64,000 bases of DNA from Candidatus Obscuribacterales bacterium (GTDB lineage Bacteria; Cyanobacteriota; Vampirovibrionia; Obscuribacterales; Obscuribacteraceae), in the NCBI GenBank assembly GCA_020050685.1, contig JAGVKG010000013.1, positions 178,418 to 242,417 of the forward strand, written 5' to 3'. Below the pieces are notes generated by a model that saw nothing but the letters and a program-made list of their open reading frames with translations, did no database searches and was not told the DNA's origin. Positions within the stretch are counted from its first letter, which is position 1. The number at the start of each line of letters is the position of its first letter. This document shows positions 26,074 to 36,457 of this stretch, in pieces. The position numbers and the translations under genes were made by a program.

Positions 26074-27678
26074 ATGCGAACAGTTCTAGTCAGTGTTACA
26101 GACAAAACCGGACTCGATAGCTTTCTGAAAAAGCTGGCAGGGTTTGAAGAGTTGCGCTTGATTGCAACCACTAGCACAGCCAAATATCTCAAAGAGAATG
26201 GCTTCGCTGGTATCACTGTTGAAGAGCTGACCAAGTTTCCCGAAATTCTCGCTGGCCGCGTGAAGACTCTTCATCCTCGAGTATTTGCTGGTATCTTGGC
26301 GCGTCCGACGCAGGAAGATAGAGACAGTCTTGCCGATTTAGAAATCCCAGAAATTGATTTGGTTGTGGTCAATCTTTATGCCTTCGAAGAAAAATTGAAA
26401 CAAGGTCTAAAAGAATCAGAAATGGTCGAACAAGTCGATATCGGTGGCGTCAGCTTGTTGAGAGCAGCAGCAAAGAATTTTGAACGAGTAGCTGTAATCA
26501 GCGATCCATCGCAATACGAACGCGTGATTGAGAGCCTACAGGCCAATGGTGGAAAGATCACATTACCTCTACGCAAGCAACTTTCGGCAGAGGCATTTCA
26601 ACGCACGGCATCTTATGACAGAAGCATTTCAGATTATTTCTCCAAACAAATTGTCGGCACGGGAGCTCCGCCTGCGCAAGTGTCTATCGGCTTGCGTACA
26701 GAAACACCGGCAGAACAATTTCCGGAATCTTTGCTCTTAAAGATAGAAAAACAGCAGGATCTCCGCTATGGCGAAAACCCGCATCAAGCCGCTGCCTGGT
26801 ATTTTCTCAAAGGAGAGAGCGACGATGTAGTGGTGCCACCATTTGAGCAATTGCAAGGCAAAGAAATGTCATCGAATAACATTGTTGATACGTATGCGCT
26901 TGTAAAAATTCTGCGCGATATTGGATCGCCCGGTGTTTGTATTATCAAACGTAATAATCCGTGCGGAGTTGCTGTCGGCAAGTCGCTTCGGGAGTCATAT
27001 AAGATCGCTTATGACTGCGATCCGATGTCGGCTTTCGGCGGTGTCTATGGATTCACCGAAACAGTCGATGCAGAACTAGCAAGCAAGATTGTCGAAAACT
27101 TCGTCGAGATTGTCCTTGCACCTTCGTTTGATAAAGCCGCGTTGGACGTCTTCAGCAAAAAGAAAAACGTACGCGTCTTGAGAATCAGAAAGGACGGTCT
27201 GGCAAGAAATGTAGATATGCAAGTGCAGATCAAAGACATGCAAGACTTTGGCTTGATTATCGAAAAGGATATGGAGCCGCCAGTTGGTTATTCACAGTTC
27301 AAATGTGTGACGGAAAAGAAAGTCGCACCGGGAATGGAAAAGGACATTGCTTTTGCCTGGTCCGTGGTCAAGCATCTTACATCCAACGCAATCTTCGTTG
27401 CCAAGGAAGGACGCGCGCTTGGGTTTGGCATCGGGCAAACAAGTCGAATTGCCTCTGTTGATATCGCTCTCAAACAAGCAGGTAAAGACGCGCAAGGAGC
27501 AGTGCTCGCCAGCGATGCATTCTTCCCAGCAACAGACAATATTGAGTCTGCCGCTAAAGCCGGTATATCAGTGATTGTTCAACCTGGTGGCAGCATAAAA
27601 GACGACGAAGTGATTGCCGCTTGCAACAAAGCCGGCATCGCCATGCTTTTCACCGGACAACGCTGCTTTAGGCACTAA
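26074..27678 (+). CDS. purH: Bifunctional AICAR transformylase/IMP cyclohydrolase
   Basis: Carries out the last two steps to IMP. I start it at ATG 26074, behind GAGAGG, because MRTVLVSVTDKTGL aligns with known N-termini; the frame also allows GTG 26026. The N-terminal cyclohydrolase (MGS-like) domain shows VKTLHPRVFAGIL and PEIDLVVVNLYAF. The transformylase part shows DLRYGENPHQAAAW, RNNPCGVAVG and SDAFFPATDNI, ending FTGQRCFRH. It is the last gene of the operon. Its 3' end overlaps the convergent mazF-like gene by 4 bp. Confidence 0.95.
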   Translation: MRTVLVSVTDKTGLDSFLKKLAGFEELRLIATTSTAKYLKENGFAGITVEELTKFPEILAGRVKTLHPRVFAGILARPTQEDRDSLADLEIPEIDLVVVNLYAFEEKLKQGLKESEMVEQVDIGGVSLLRAAAKNFERVAVISDPSQYERVIESLQANGGKITLPLRKQLSAEAFQRTASYDRSISDYFSKQIVGTGAPPAQVSIGLRTETPAEQFPESLLLKIEKQQDLRYGENPHQAAAWYFLKGESDDVVVPPFEQLQGKEMSSNNIVDTYALVKILRDIGSPGVCIIKRNNPCGVAVGKSLRESYKIAYDCDPMSAFGGVYGFTETVDAELASKIVENFVEIVLAPSFDKAALDVFSKKKNVRVLRIRKDGLARNVDMQVQIKDMQDFGLIIEKDMEPPVGYSQFKCVTEKKVAPGMEKDIAFAWSVVKHLTSNAIFVAKEGRALGFGIGQTSRIASVDIALKQAGKDAQGAVLASDAFFPATDNIESAAKAGISVIVQPGGSIKDDEVIAACNKAGIAMLFTGQRCFRH

Positions 27679-28031
27679 ATGGGCGGATCATCAACCGCGC
27701 ATCTGATTGCCTTGATGATTGCATTCATTATAGTTGGACCAATTGGCTGTCCCAGCGGACCTCCAGAGAGAAATCTCTTGTCGAGAGTCGTTATCTGCTC
27801 ACATTTTGCTATGGATTCATGTGGTAATCCACCGTTGCCTGCTGGGATCGTGACATGGGTTGAGTGGGGGCGAATATTGGAGAAGGTTGGCACTACTATG
27901 ACGTCAAAGGCTAGTTGATTGCGCCGATTAGGGGAAACAACAATTGCTGTTCTTGGTTGGTGCGGATCACCAGGTTGGTTAGGCAAGTTAACCCACCAAA
28001 TTTCGCCTCGCTTTGGTGCAATATTGCTCAT
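27675..28031 (-). CDS. MazF/PemK-family toxin
   Basis: A predicted mRNA-cleaving ribonuclease of a type II toxin-antitoxin module. The start at 28031 (MSNIAPKRGEIWWVNL) overlaps the antitoxin stop as ATGA, the typical coupling; the frame is open to 28073. Family motifs are RGEIWWVNLPNQPG, RTAIVVSPNRRNQ (basic active-site region), VIVVPTFS and ESIAKCEQITTLDKRFL. The length of 118 residues is normal. Its end overlaps purH, so unchecked read-through of either gene would produce antisense RNA against the other. Confidence 0.88.
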   Translation of the reverse strand: MSNIAPKRGEIWWVNLPNQPGDPHQPRTAIVVSPNRRNQLAFDVIVVPTFSNIRPHSTHVTIPAGNGGLPHESIAKCEQITTLDKRFLSGGPLGQPIGPTIMNAIIKAIRCAVDDPPI

Positions 28032-28282
28032 GGCCAGATGTGTTTGGCTGCTTCGGTTGTAATTTCGCCCCAACTCTCATTGCTTGCCTGCTCATCTGGA
28101 GTTAGTGACGAATAATATTGCAAATCGGCTTGATCTAGCATCTGTCGATACCAAAGCTTCAATGCTTCCTCAAAAACCGCACTGCGCGACACTTTGGGGT
28201 GTGCCTGAACATATGAATCAACAACTGACAATACGCCTGGGTTTATAGATACGGTGATTTTTCTGTCTTGAGTTTTGGTCAT
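28028..28282 (-). CDS. Ribbon-helix-helix antitoxin of the MazF-like toxin
   Basis: An 84-residue protein. The N-terminal 45 residues fit a MetJ/Arc-type ribbon-helix-helix: strand RKITVSINPG, then helices around VLSVVDSYVQAHP and SRSAVFEEALKLWY. The acidic C-terminal half, rich in Asp, Glu and Gln, would be the toxin-binding part. It is the first gene of the module and would repress its own promoter at the palindrome immediately upstream. Confidence 0.85.
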   Translation of the reverse strand: MTKTQDRKITVSINPGVLSVVDSYVQAHPKVSRSAVFEEALKLWYRQMLDQADLQYYSSLTPDEQASNESWGEITTEAAKHIWP

Positions 28283-28290
28283 GATGTCCG

Positions 28291-28330
28291 TTTGGTATGA
28301 CTGAATGAGCTAATAATTCAGCATACCAAA
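28291..28330. promoter_or_regulatory. Palindromic operator of the toxin-antitoxin module
   Basis: TTTGGTATG-a-CTGAAT, then 9 bp, then ATTCAG-c-ATACCAAA forms an almost perfect inverted repeat. It lies 9 bp upstream of the antitoxin start and covers the -10 box, as expected for autorepression by an RHH antitoxin. Confidence 0.75.
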
Positions 28331-28349
28331 AGTCATATTTGATTGTCAA
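28320..28349 (-). promoter_or_regulatory. Promoter of the toxin-antitoxin module
   Basis: On the minus strand, TTGACA (28349-28344), an 18-bp spacer and TATGCT (28325-28320). The -10 box lies inside the right arm of the operator, about 30 bp before the predicted 5' end meets the antitoxin start. Confidence 0.7.
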
Positions 28350-28669
28350 GTCGTGCGCCGAATGCTGCTTACGATGACCAGTAGTAGAATAAAAATGCAA
28401 AAAAAGACAAGCACTCTTCTCTAGTGTAGAACATAAGGTACCCCTCGGTATGTTTAGATCCACTGTGATGCTTGGGTTGGCTGGCAACTGTGATCAGCCG
28501 TTAGACAACCTATTATCTTTGCGGTGTGACATGTTATATCTCCATGTGGTGCAGCTGTTGGAAGTTGTTTGGAGGATTGCTCTGCACAGACAGATAGGAG
28601 AGTGGGAACTTCTCCCATCTGTCTGTTAGAACGTACGATCAACGCGATGTTTGTTGATCAGATCGAGGT
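28350..28669. other. Intergenic region with two hairpins
   Basis: No ORF is convincing. One inverted repeat spans 28587-28625, with CAGACAGAT/ATCTGTCTG arms and an inner GGAGA/TCTCC. Another is GATCAAC/GTTGATC at 28637-28659. Neither has a T-run on either side. Their place just beyond the minus-strand gene ending at 28670 suggests transcript-end structures. Confidence 0.45.
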
Positions 28670-29338
28670 CTAGATATCGAGCGGAAGCTCGAGGCCGTCC
28701 ACTCCGCCGTAACGACCTTGCCCATCTCGGACACCTTCCTCGAAGGTGCTCGTGTGCAACTCGAAGCCATTGTTCACGAACTGAAGACTCGCGAGAATCA
28801 AGCGCACTTCGTACACCGGCGTTTTGGTTGCCAGAAGCGCCGTTTGCAGTTCCTTGAATAGACCGGCAGCACCGAATTTACGCAGGTTCGCCGTGCAGAA
28901 ATAAGAGCCGAGCTCTTGTTTGGCATTGGCGAATTTACCGCTTGCCGCGAAAATTGTCGCAGCGATTGATGCGGCTTGTTTCTTGGCAGAGCCAGTGAGC
29001 ATTTTCTTGCTTGAGAGTTGCACCGGTATCTTGATGTCGTAGTTGCCCGGTCTGGCGTCTCCGTCAACGACATCGAAATAAAAGCAGGTGTCGATGGGCT
29101 TGCTGTTTAACGTTGGTTTATAGTTCAGCAGGATTTGCGGCGTTGTTAAACGCATCGAATCCCGCTTAACTGCATCAAACTCTGCATAGAGAGTCTTGAC
29201 CAGCGAATTCATCCCGTGCTGTTTGATATTGGCGCATGAAAAGTACCGTTCTAGAGCGAAGATCGTTAGCGAATCCGCGCCGTCTTGTGTTCCATTGTTG
29301 GCCAATTGTCTGGCGATTTCCTTGGCTTTCTTTAACAT
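28670..29338 (-). CDS. Uncharacterised protein
   Basis: A 222-residue protein that I do not recognise. The start at 29338 is chosen for the good AAAGGA Shine-Dalgarno 9 nt upstream and the MLKKAKEIARQLANN helix; the frame is open further to 29599, but that part looks non-coding. There is no signal peptide or membrane segment. The centre has a charged stretch (KRDSMRLTTPQILLNYKP) and a probable beta-rich core (FYFDVVDGDARPGNYDIKIP). The C-terminus is acidic and Gly-rich. It is a single gene with hairpins after its stop. Confidence 0.55.
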   Translation of the reverse strand: MLKKAKEIARQLANNGTQDGADSLTIFALERYFSCANIKQHGMNSLVKTLYAEFDAVKRDSMRLTTPQILLNYKPTLNSKPIDTCFYFDVVDGDARPGNYDIKIPVQLSSKKMLTGSAKKQAASIAATIFAASGKFANAKQELGSYFCTANLRKFGAAGLFKELQTALLATKTPVYEVRLILASLQFVNNGFELHTSTFEEGVRDGQGRYGGVDGLELPLDI

Positions 29339-29830
29339 GTTTAGAGTCCTTTCTGTTTGGTTTGAGTTATAACTGGCTTTACCAATCGCCAATCGTGGCG
29401 TTTGGCAAAGAGGTAACCTCGATTCACCCCCCTCTGTTGTGTGTAGTAAATGTTTTGATTCGAACACGAATCTAAACTGGATGAAGATGCACAAGAGGGC
29501 ATTGTCCCAGGTCTCTTGTGCTTTGATCTTCTGCCAGTGTGCTTTTGCTTGGTTTTCTATCTCGAAATGCAAATTGTAATTAGTGCTCTCTGTGACCATA
29601 ACAAATTGAAGATTGCAAATTCAAGAATGAAATTATTGTGTTGACTAGCCTATAGACGCATTGTGCAAGCTTTGCTTAGCTACGCTAGCTATTTTTAGTG
29701 CGGGTTGTAGTTAGCAGGTCAAGAAACGCTGACAAGAAACACCAATCTAATTGGTGAGATCCCCATTGTTAATATATGTGCTTTTACTAATACTTTCTTC
29801 TTGGGAAAAACCTTTGGAGATTGGCTAGCC
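29339..29830. other. 492-bp divergent intergenic region
   Basis: It separates two divergently transcribed unknown genes. The left 260 bp is open in the minus frame of the gene before it but lacks a credible start signal. The right part is AT-rich with no recognisable promoter, RNA gene or repeat. GGAGA at 29816-29820 is the Shine-Dalgarno of the next gene. Confidence 0.4.
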
Positions 29831-31594
29831 ATGACACCGTTTTCGCACAGACAAGTAAATCTGGAAAGTTCAAACGAAGTAGCGCGTAATTCAAATAGCG
29901 GATCGAGCAAGCACTGCTCGCAAGCGCTTTTGATGGACACGATTTCAAATCTGGAGGAGAGGAGCCAGCCGATTCGTTTGGCCCTTGTTGATGATTCATC
30001 ATCAAAGCCAGCCCCTGGATGTGATATTGCAAAGACGAGCCAAAAGGATCCCAGGCGCTTTGACATTGCTGATGATTACAAACATGTGACGGCGTTGGAT
30101 AATGCCATGACTTCCATAAATTCCAATCTTAAGGACTTGGAAAAATTGGCCAATGATAGCCAGGGTGCGGGTATTTATCAACGCTATATCGACACACCCG
30201 AAGGAAAGCGTAGCTTCAAATGCCAGCTGGATAAACACATAAGTGCTCTTTCGTCATCGATTGAAAAACTATTGCCGGAACTTGAATATGCTCCGCAAGC
30301 TAAAGATATTTCTGAAAGACGCCGATCAGTTTGGGAGGATGCTCAACAGGTCAGCAAAACAGATCTTCTGCCTATGCTAAAGAACATAATTAGTGAGTGC
30401 GGCGAACCCGATTCAGAGAAATATGATCAAGCGAAGCGAGAAGCGATTCTTGCCGTGCTCTCGGCTCGACCGCCAAAAAGCAACAGGTTCAGCCTGGACT
30501 CAGCTCGAATCATCGCTGGTGCCTTCTCGACGTACTTGGATGGTGTCAGCTCGGAGCTAATTGATCTGAGAGAAAGAGCCTATGAAAAGTTGTCGGGACG
30601 GAAAGAATGTGTTGAATCTGTGCCTATAGACAGCGCTATAAGAGCCTATAACCGCTCAGCAAATGCGGCTAGAAGTTTTACGCACGGCATTACGCAAATG
30701 ATACCAACGACAGATTGCAATGATGCGACCTGGAAAGAAAATAAGAAGCAGGTCGATCAATACTTCATACATTTGGAAAAAGCTGTCGCTAGACTGGACA
30801 AAAGAATGGATGCCTCTGTAGCAGCAACTTTTCCTGATGGCATGCCGAGCTATTCATTGCCTGGGTATGAAATGCGCGAGAAAGAATGGCTGAGCACAAA
30901 AGAACGAATCAGAGAGAAGTTGCCGCAAGAAATGGCCAATCTCAAGAATTTGCTCGGGCAAACGGATGGAGGAACTGTTGATCGTAAACTCAATCAACAA
31001 ATTTGCGACAAGTGCCTCGAAGTCGGGACACTTATGTCGGCAATTGATATTACTGAAGACCGTGACAATTACCTATGGCGCAGGGCGCAGACGGATTACA
31101 CCGACAAAGAGCCGGAGTCGATGAAAGACGTGGCCCATTCCTTGAAATCGACTGACAAGGCCGGACAAAGTCTAGGAACTGCCATTTGGAGGGCTACGGA
31201 TGATAACGGCAACCCGCGCAAGTGGTCTAAGGCACGCGAGCTGATTTTACCGGCTGTGGCAGAATTAAAAAAGTGCATTGATAACGTGCACCAACTGTCA
31301 CGCGGGTCTGTGCTGGATGATACCAATGAGGAATCGGTAGAGCGTTATACATGTTTGCAGGTGGTAGAAAAGGCCATGCTAAATGTCGACCAGGACTTCT
31401 CTGCAATCCAAAAAATTTGTGCTGATTTGGAAGCGAGTGGTGGCAAAATGAGCCGCGATGATAGAGATGCAAAATATGACATGCTCGAACAGAAGTGCTC
31501 GAACTTGACCATCCGCTCGCTCCATAATGTAAGCCAGGAGTTCAAAGGCGTTGTCTCGTACTTCGATAGCTCTCAATCGCCGCCAGCCTATTAG
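29831..31594 (+). CDS. Large uncharacterised alpha-helical protein
   Basis: A 587-residue protein of unknown family. ATG 29831 is preferred over TTG 29801 because GGAGA lies 10 nt before it. There is no signal peptide or membrane helix. The sequence is charged and predicted mostly helical, with long amphipathic stretches (for example around DKHISALSSSIEKLLPEL and YFIHLEKAVARLDKRMD). This suggests a helical-bundle scaffold. Near the N-terminus, RLALVDDSSSKP resembles RLVTDDSASAS in the DUF900-like protein at 36458. The 3' end overlaps the convergent oxoprolinase gene by 4 bp. Confidence 0.65.
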   Translation: MTPFSHRQVNLESSNEVARNSNSGSSKHCSQALLMDTISNLEERSQPIRLALVDDSSSKPAPGCDIAKTSQKDPRRFDIADDYKHVTALDNAMTSINSNLKDLEKLANDSQGAGIYQRYIDTPEGKRSFKCQLDKHISALSSSIEKLLPELEYAPQAKDISERRRSVWEDAQQVSKTDLLPMLKNIISECGEPDSEKYDQAKREAILAVLSARPPKSNRFSLDSARIIAGAFSTYLDGVSSELIDLRERAYEKLSGRKECVESVPIDSAIRAYNRSANAARSFTHGITQMIPTTDCNDATWKENKKQVDQYFIHLEKAVARLDKRMDASVAATFPDGMPSYSLPGYEMREKEWLSTKERIREKLPQEMANLKNLLGQTDGGTVDRKLNQQICDKCLEVGTLMSAIDITEDRDNYLWRRAQTDYTDKEPESMKDVAHSLKSTDKAGQSLGTAIWRATDDNGNPRKWSKARELILPAVAELKKCIDNVHQLSRGSVLDDTNEESVERYTCLQVVEKAMLNVDQDFSAIQKICADLEASGGKMSRDDRDAKYDMLEQKCSNLTIRSLHNVSQEFKGVVSYFDSSQSPPAY

Positions 31595-34500
31595 GGTTGG
31601 TGACCGAAGCCGCCGCCGCCAGGCGTCTCGATTACAAAGGCATCGCCCGGATTCATATTAACTATGGCAGTACCGGCGAGTTCTTCGGTCTTTCCTGAAG
31701 CCCGTTCAATATAGTTGCGGCCTTTCTTTCCTGCCTCCCCACCGGCTAAACCAAATGGTGGCACAATTCGTCGGTTGGAAAGAATCGCCGCCGTCATCGG
31801 CTTGAGGAAAGTTATGCGGCGGATAACGCCATTGCCTCCATGATAGCGGCCTTTTCCACCACTATCTTTGCGAATGGAAAACTGATCAAGAAGCACTGGA
31901 TAACGCCACTCTAAAACTTCCGGGTCTGTTAGACGGGAGTTTGTCATATGTGTATGCACGGCATCAGTGCCGTGATAAGAAGCCCCTGCTCCTGAGCCGC
32001 CACAAATCGTCTCGTAATATTGGTGTTTGTCGTCCCCAAAAGTAAAATTATTCATTGTGCCTTGTGCCGCGGCTTGCACTCCCAAGGCGCCGAAAATTGC
32101 ATCGGTTACTACTTGTGAGGTTTCCACGTTGCCTGCCACCACCGCTGCCGGATATTGAGGATTTAAAAGTGAACCCTTGGGAATGATGATTTCCAAAGGG
32201 CGCAGACAACCAGCATTGAGAGGAATGTCTTCATTGATTAGAGTGCGAAAGACGTACAGCACTGCCGCCTTGCAAACCGCTGCCGGTGCGTTGAAATTGC
32301 CATCCTGTTGTGGAGATGTGCCCGTAAAATCAATTGTTGCAGAACGGCTTTTTGCATCAATTGTTACCTTGACAGAAATGTTGCTACCATCATCGAGCAT
32401 GTAGTTGAATGATCCACTACGCAATGATGCGATTGCTTTGCGAATGCAAAACTCCGCGTTGTTTTGCACGTGTTGCATGTATGAGTTTACGGTTTCTTGT
32501 CCCCAGTGTTTGATCAGTTTATTCAGTTCCAAAACACCACATTGATTGGCGGCAATTTGTGCTCTTATGTCTGCTAAGTTTTGCACTGGGTTGCGAGCCG
32601 GAAACGCAGCACTTGAAAGCAACTCAAGAAATTCTGCTTCGCGAAACTTTCCTTTCTCAACCAAGAGAAAATCATCAATCAGCACTCCTTCTTCGTCGAT
32701 CGTGCGACTGGTTGGCGGCATGGACCCAGGAGTGATACCACCGATGTCAGCATGATGAGCACGCGAGGCGACAAAAAAAGAAATTGCTTTGCCTTCTCGA
32801 TCGAAAACAGGTGTAATCACTGTGATGTCCGGCAGATGTGTGCCACCGTCATAGGGATTATTTAAAACATAGACATCGCCAGCATGAATATTATTGTGCC
32901 TATTGGTAATAATAGTCCTGACACTCTCGCCCATAGAACCAAGATGCACTGGGATATGCGGTGCATTGGCAATTAGATTGCCGTCTCGATCAAAAATTGC
33001 GCAGGAAAAATCAAGCCGCTCTTTGATATTCACTGAATAACTAGTATTCTGCAAAGTTACGCCCATTTGTTCTGCGACAGACATAAACAAGTTGTTGAAA
33101 ATCTCTAACTTGACCGGATCTGGTGACGATTCTGCTTGGTTGGAAATCGAAGCCGAGCCGGATGCAGATGCAGTCTTTGTCAAAATCAAGCCATTGTTAT
33201 CGTTGATTCTAGCTTCCCATCCCGGCTCAACGACATTGGTGCCGGTTGCATCGATTATTATTGCCGGTGCTTTAATTGTGATGCTCTTGTCTAAAGACTC
33301 GCGTTGATAAACCGGCGTGTCGTTCCAGGTGCCATTGGTGTACATGCGAACCGAGTCCATAGACTGTTTTGAATCATCATGTGACTTGTTTGTGCTATGC
33401 CAGTTGCTGATGTTGGTGCTGTCGATGACGTGAATGCCCTCTGCAACTGCTTCAACAGAAAGCGCATCTACAACTAACTGCTTTTCTTCAGCGATAAATC
33501 CATATCGTTTCATATGCAGCTCATTGAATGATGCATGCATAGAATCGACCGAATTAAAATCAACCAGAAGCGATGAGTCGGTTCCGTGATAGCGCAAGAG
33601 GGCTCTGGGAAAAATTGTAATTGCCGAAGTAGCAATCTCCTGATTGGTAAGCTCGGTATGAGCATGTTGGCTGAGTGCAGCAAGAATGCGCTTGATCTCG
33701 TCAACGTGATCTTCTTGGATGGGGAGATCAACCGATTGTTCTTTCATCACTCGTTGTTCGGCAAGTCCCATTCCATAAGCGGATAAGACACCAGCCAGCG
33801 GGTGAATAAAAATCTGCTCCATGCCAAGCGAATCGGCAATTTTGCAGGCATGTTGTCCGGCAGCACCGCCGAAGCAGCACAATGTATATTGTGAAACGTC
33901 GTATCCACGTTGTATGGAAATCTTTTTGATTGCATTTGCCATGTTGTCGACAGCGATAGTAATGAATCCATCGGCAACTTCATGAGCAGAACGCTGGTTG
34001 CCGGTTACTTTGGTTAATTGGCTAGCTAGCTGTGAGAATTTCTGATGAACGACGTGCGCATCAAGTGGCATGTTACCACTCTCGCCGAACAATGCCGGGA
34101 AAAATTGCGGTTGTAATTTGCCGACCATGAGGTTGCAGTCGGTGATGGTAAGTGGACCGTCTTTGCGATAACAGGCCGGTCCTGGATTGGCCCCGGCTGA
34201 ATCTGGTCCGACACGGTAACGTTGTCCATCAAAATGGACTATCGATCCGCCGCCAGCTGCCACTGTATGAATTGAAAGCATCGGTGTGCGCAACCGCACT
34301 CCGGCAACTTCCGTTTCAAATTGCCGTTCATATGTTCCGTCAAAGTGTGAAACATCAGTCGAGGTTCCGCCCATGTCAAAGGTGATTAGTTTTTCGAAAC
34401 CGGCTTGCTTAGCTGTTTGTACTGCCCCGACAATACCGCCGGCTGGACCGGAAAGAATGCTGTCTTTGCCATGAAAGGCAAGAGCATCCGCTAGTCCGCC

Positions 34501-35238
34501 ATGTGATTGCATAAACATCAGTTTAGTATCACCAAGATTGCTGGACACTTGGTTGACATACTTTTCCAATATGGGCGAAAGATATGCATCCACAACAGTT
34601 GTGTCGCCGCGCGATACTAATTTGATCAAGGGGCTGACTGTGTGCGATAGCGAGATTTGCGTAAAACCGATTTCTTTGCATAAGTCTCCTAACATAAGCT
34701 CATGCTTCGGATATCGATAACCATGCATGAGAATAATAGCTACAGCGCGGATGCCTGTATCATATGCTTTTTGCAAAGAGACTCTGGCTTTGTTCAGGTC
34801 CAAGCCGGCTATTGTTTTTCCTTCTGCATTGAGACGTTCGTCAACTTCACAAACTTGTTCATAAAGCATTTCCGGAAGGACAATCTGTTGGGCAAATATC
34901 TTCGGTCGGTTTTGATAACCAATTCGCAAGGCGTCGCCAAACCCTTTTGTCGTTACCAAAAGCGTTCTTGCTCCTTTGCGCTCCAGCAAGGCGTTTGTTG
35001 CCACCGTGGTGCCCATTTTTACAACAGCGATGGAATCTGGCGGCAATTCCGCGTCCTTGGGGATGCCCACAACATCTCGAATGCCCTGCACTGTCGCATC
35101 TAAATAACGCTCGGGATTTTCCGACAAGAGTTTATGAACTAAAAGAGAGCCATCCGGACGACGGGCAACAATATCCGTGAATGTGCCACCACGATCAATA
35201 AAAAATTGCCAGCGATCGTTATCTGTGTGGTTGACCAT
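31591..35238 (-). CDS. 5-oxoprolinase, fused HyuA-HyuB type
   Basis: An ATP-dependent enzyme opening 5-oxoproline (or a related hydantoin) to glutamate. The 1215 residues comprise an N-terminal HyuA part (about 1-690) with the ATPase start [19 protein letters not shown] and [11 protein letters not shown], and a C-terminal HyuB part (about 690-1215). HyuB segments include [41 protein letters not shown] and [18 protein letters not shown]. Bacteria usually encode the halves separately or use PxpABC; the fused chain is like eukaryotic OPLAH. No transporter or glutathione-cycle gene is adjacent. The role may be repair of spontaneously formed 5-oxoproline. Confidence 0.92.
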   Translation of the reverse strand: MVNHTDNDRWQFFIDRGGTFTDIVARRPDGSLLVHKLLSENPERYLDATVQGIRDVVGIPKDAELPPDSIAVVKMGTTVATNALLERKGARTLLVTTKGFGDALRIGYQNRPKIFAQQIVLPEMLYEQVCEVDERLNAEGKTIAGLDLNKARVSLQKAYDTGIRAVAIILMHGYRYPKHELMLGDLCKEIGFTQISLSHTVSPLIKLVSRGDTTVVDAYLSPILEKYVNQVSSNLGDTKLMFMQSHGGLADALAFHGKDSILSGPAGGIVGAVQTAKQAGFEKLITFDMGGTSTDVSHFDGTYERQFETEVAGVRLRTPMLSIHTVAAGGGSIVHFDGQRYRVGPDSAGANPGPACYRKDGPLTITDCNLMVGKLQPQFFPALFGESGNMPLDAHVVHQKFSQLASQLTKVTGNQRSAHEVADGFITIAVDNMANAIKKISIQRGYDVSQYTLCCFGGAAGQHACKIADSLGMEQIFIHPLAGVLSAYGMGLAEQRVMKEQSVDLPIQEDHVDEIKRILAALSQHAHTELTNQEIATSAITIFPRALLRYHGTDSSLLVDFNSVDSMHASFNELHMKRYGFIAEEKQLVVDALSVEAVAEGIHVIDSTNISNWHSTNKSHDDSKQSMDSVRMYTNGTWNDTPVYQRESLDKSITIKAPAIIIDATGTNVVEPGWEARINDNNGLILTKTASASGSASISNQAESSPDPVKLEIFNNLFMSVAEQMGVTLQNTSYSVNIKERLDFSCAIFDRDGNLIANAPHIPVHLGSMGESVRTIITNRHNNIHAGDVYVLNNPYDGGTHLPDITVITPVFDREGKAISFFVASRAHHADIGGITPGSMPPTSRTIDEEGVLIDDFLLVEKGKFREAEFLELLSSAAFPARNPVQNLADIRAQIAANQCGVLELNKLIKHWGQETVNSYMQHVQNNAEFCIRKAIASLRSGSFNYMLDDGSNISVKVTIDAKSRSATIDFTGTSPQQDGNFNAPAAVCKAAVLYVFRTLINEDIPLNAGCLRPLEIIIPKGSLLNPQYPAAVVAGNVETSQVVTDAIFGALGVQAAAQGTMNNFTFGDDKHQYYETICGGSGAGASYHGTDAVHTHMTNSRLTDPEVLEWRYPVLLDQFSIRKDSGGKGRYHGGNGVIRRITFLKPMTAAILSNRRIVPPFGLAGGEAGKKGRNYIERASGKTEELAGTAIVNMNPGDAFVIETPGGGGFGHQP

Positions 35239-35319
35239 GGTGTCTACTAAAAGAACTAACTCAAATTATGTCTTGCGCAAACAGCACTTTCGGATCTAGT
35301 GTTGTGCTTTCTGGCGTAC

Positions 35320-36300
35320 TCATTGAGAGGTATCGAGGCCTCTGTCTGGATGCAGTTTGGCTTGCAATTTCTGTGATTGTGTTTGGATGCTGTCTGCATC
35401 ATTTGTTCTGCCCATTTGTTTCAAAAGCGCAGCATAGCTATTTAGCACTGCAACTTTGGCATTAGGATCTTTACGAGCAATACCAATTGCATTTTTGTAT
35501 GCAGCTTCTGCATTGCGATTGTCGTTAATGGCTTGGTAGCAGGTGGCGAGCGAAACATAGTATGGTGCAAGCAATTCTGATTTGCTGCCAGACTGCTGTT
35601 TGATGATGCCAATTGCCTGCTTATAAAGTGGAATGGCCTTATCGTAATTGCTTTGTTCTTGATAAATTTGAGCCATGTCCCAAAGCGCGGCAGTCACGCT
35701 CAAACTATTACTTCCCGAGAGTTTTTGAATTAAGGCAATCTCTTGCTCGACATAAGATTGAGCCTCCGCATAATTGCCCAATTTTTTCGCATCATAAGCC
35801 AGATGGCGCAAGCATTCGACAAGTGGCGCAGAATCGTTACCGGAAAGTTTCTCGCCCATGCTCAAAGCAAGCTTGAAATAATTTTCCGCTTCTTTGTAAT
35901 TGGACATTGATTCGCAGACACTGCCCAGCGCCACCAATATATCTTTGACGGTTGGATGATCGGAGCCATATGCAGTCGTGGCGGTTGCTAACGCCTTTTC
36001 ATAGAAGGACTTGGCGTGATCGTATTTACTTTCCGCTGCATAAGTCTCAGCAAGATTGATCAAGCTTAATGCTAGTTGTGTTTGATCAACAGTTTTCTTT
36101 TTTTGAGCTACGTCGAGCGCTGCCGTGAAGTAAGACTCTGCTTGGCTAAACGTATGTTCGTTGCGCGCATCTTTACCGGCTTGGGTGTAGTTATTCCAGA
36201 GCAGATCATCTGGATGTTGAGCCAATGCCGGCAGACTGGCATTAGGCAAAGTGGCGACCAGAGCCAAGAGGGTTTGCAAGAGGGTGTTTCGAATTTTCAT
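35320..36300 (-). CDS. Secreted TPR protein of the kinesin-light-chain-like type
   Basis: A 326-residue protein with a signal peptide (residues 1-27, cut near LPALAQ). About six 42-residue TPR units follow, such as ALSLINLAETYAAESKYDHA and DMAQIYQEQSNYDKAIPLY. The 42-residue spacing is that of the TPR_12 class. The C-terminus is short and basic. It is a single gene; its stop lies about 80 bp downstream of the start of the oxoprolinase gene. A partner-binding role is inferred. Confidence 0.8.
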   Translation of the reverse strand: MKIRNTLLQTLLALVATLPNASLPALAQHPDDLLWNNYTQAGKDARNEHTFSQAESYFTAALDVAQKKKTVDQTQLALSLINLAETYAAESKYDHAKSFYEKALATATTAYGSDHPTVKDILVALGSVCESMSNYKEAENYFKLALSMGEKLSGNDSAPLVECLRHLAYDAKKLGNYAEAQSYVEQEIALIQKLSGSNSLSVTAALWDMAQIYQEQSNYDKAIPLYKQAIGIIKQQSGSKSELLAPYYVSLATCYQAINDNRNAEAAYKNAIGIARKDPNAKVAVLNSYAALLKQMGRTNDADSIQTQSQKLQAKLHPDRGLDTSQ

Positions 36301-36457
36301 TGCATTGTTTTACCACATATTGGACTTGGTTGATTCATGGTCTTTTCGGATAAAGTTTTGCCGTAGTTTCCCCATTGAATTTAAGGTTGCCGGGAATTAA
36401 AGTCCAAACACTTGTATGGTCGTCCATTCAACGAATTAGGAAGCAAAAGGAATTTGT

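Noticed and set aside
29339..29599. N-terminal extension of the uncharacterised protein at 28670
   Set aside because: The frame is open but the best Shine-Dalgarno and a natural helix start lie at 29338, and the extension has no domain-like features.
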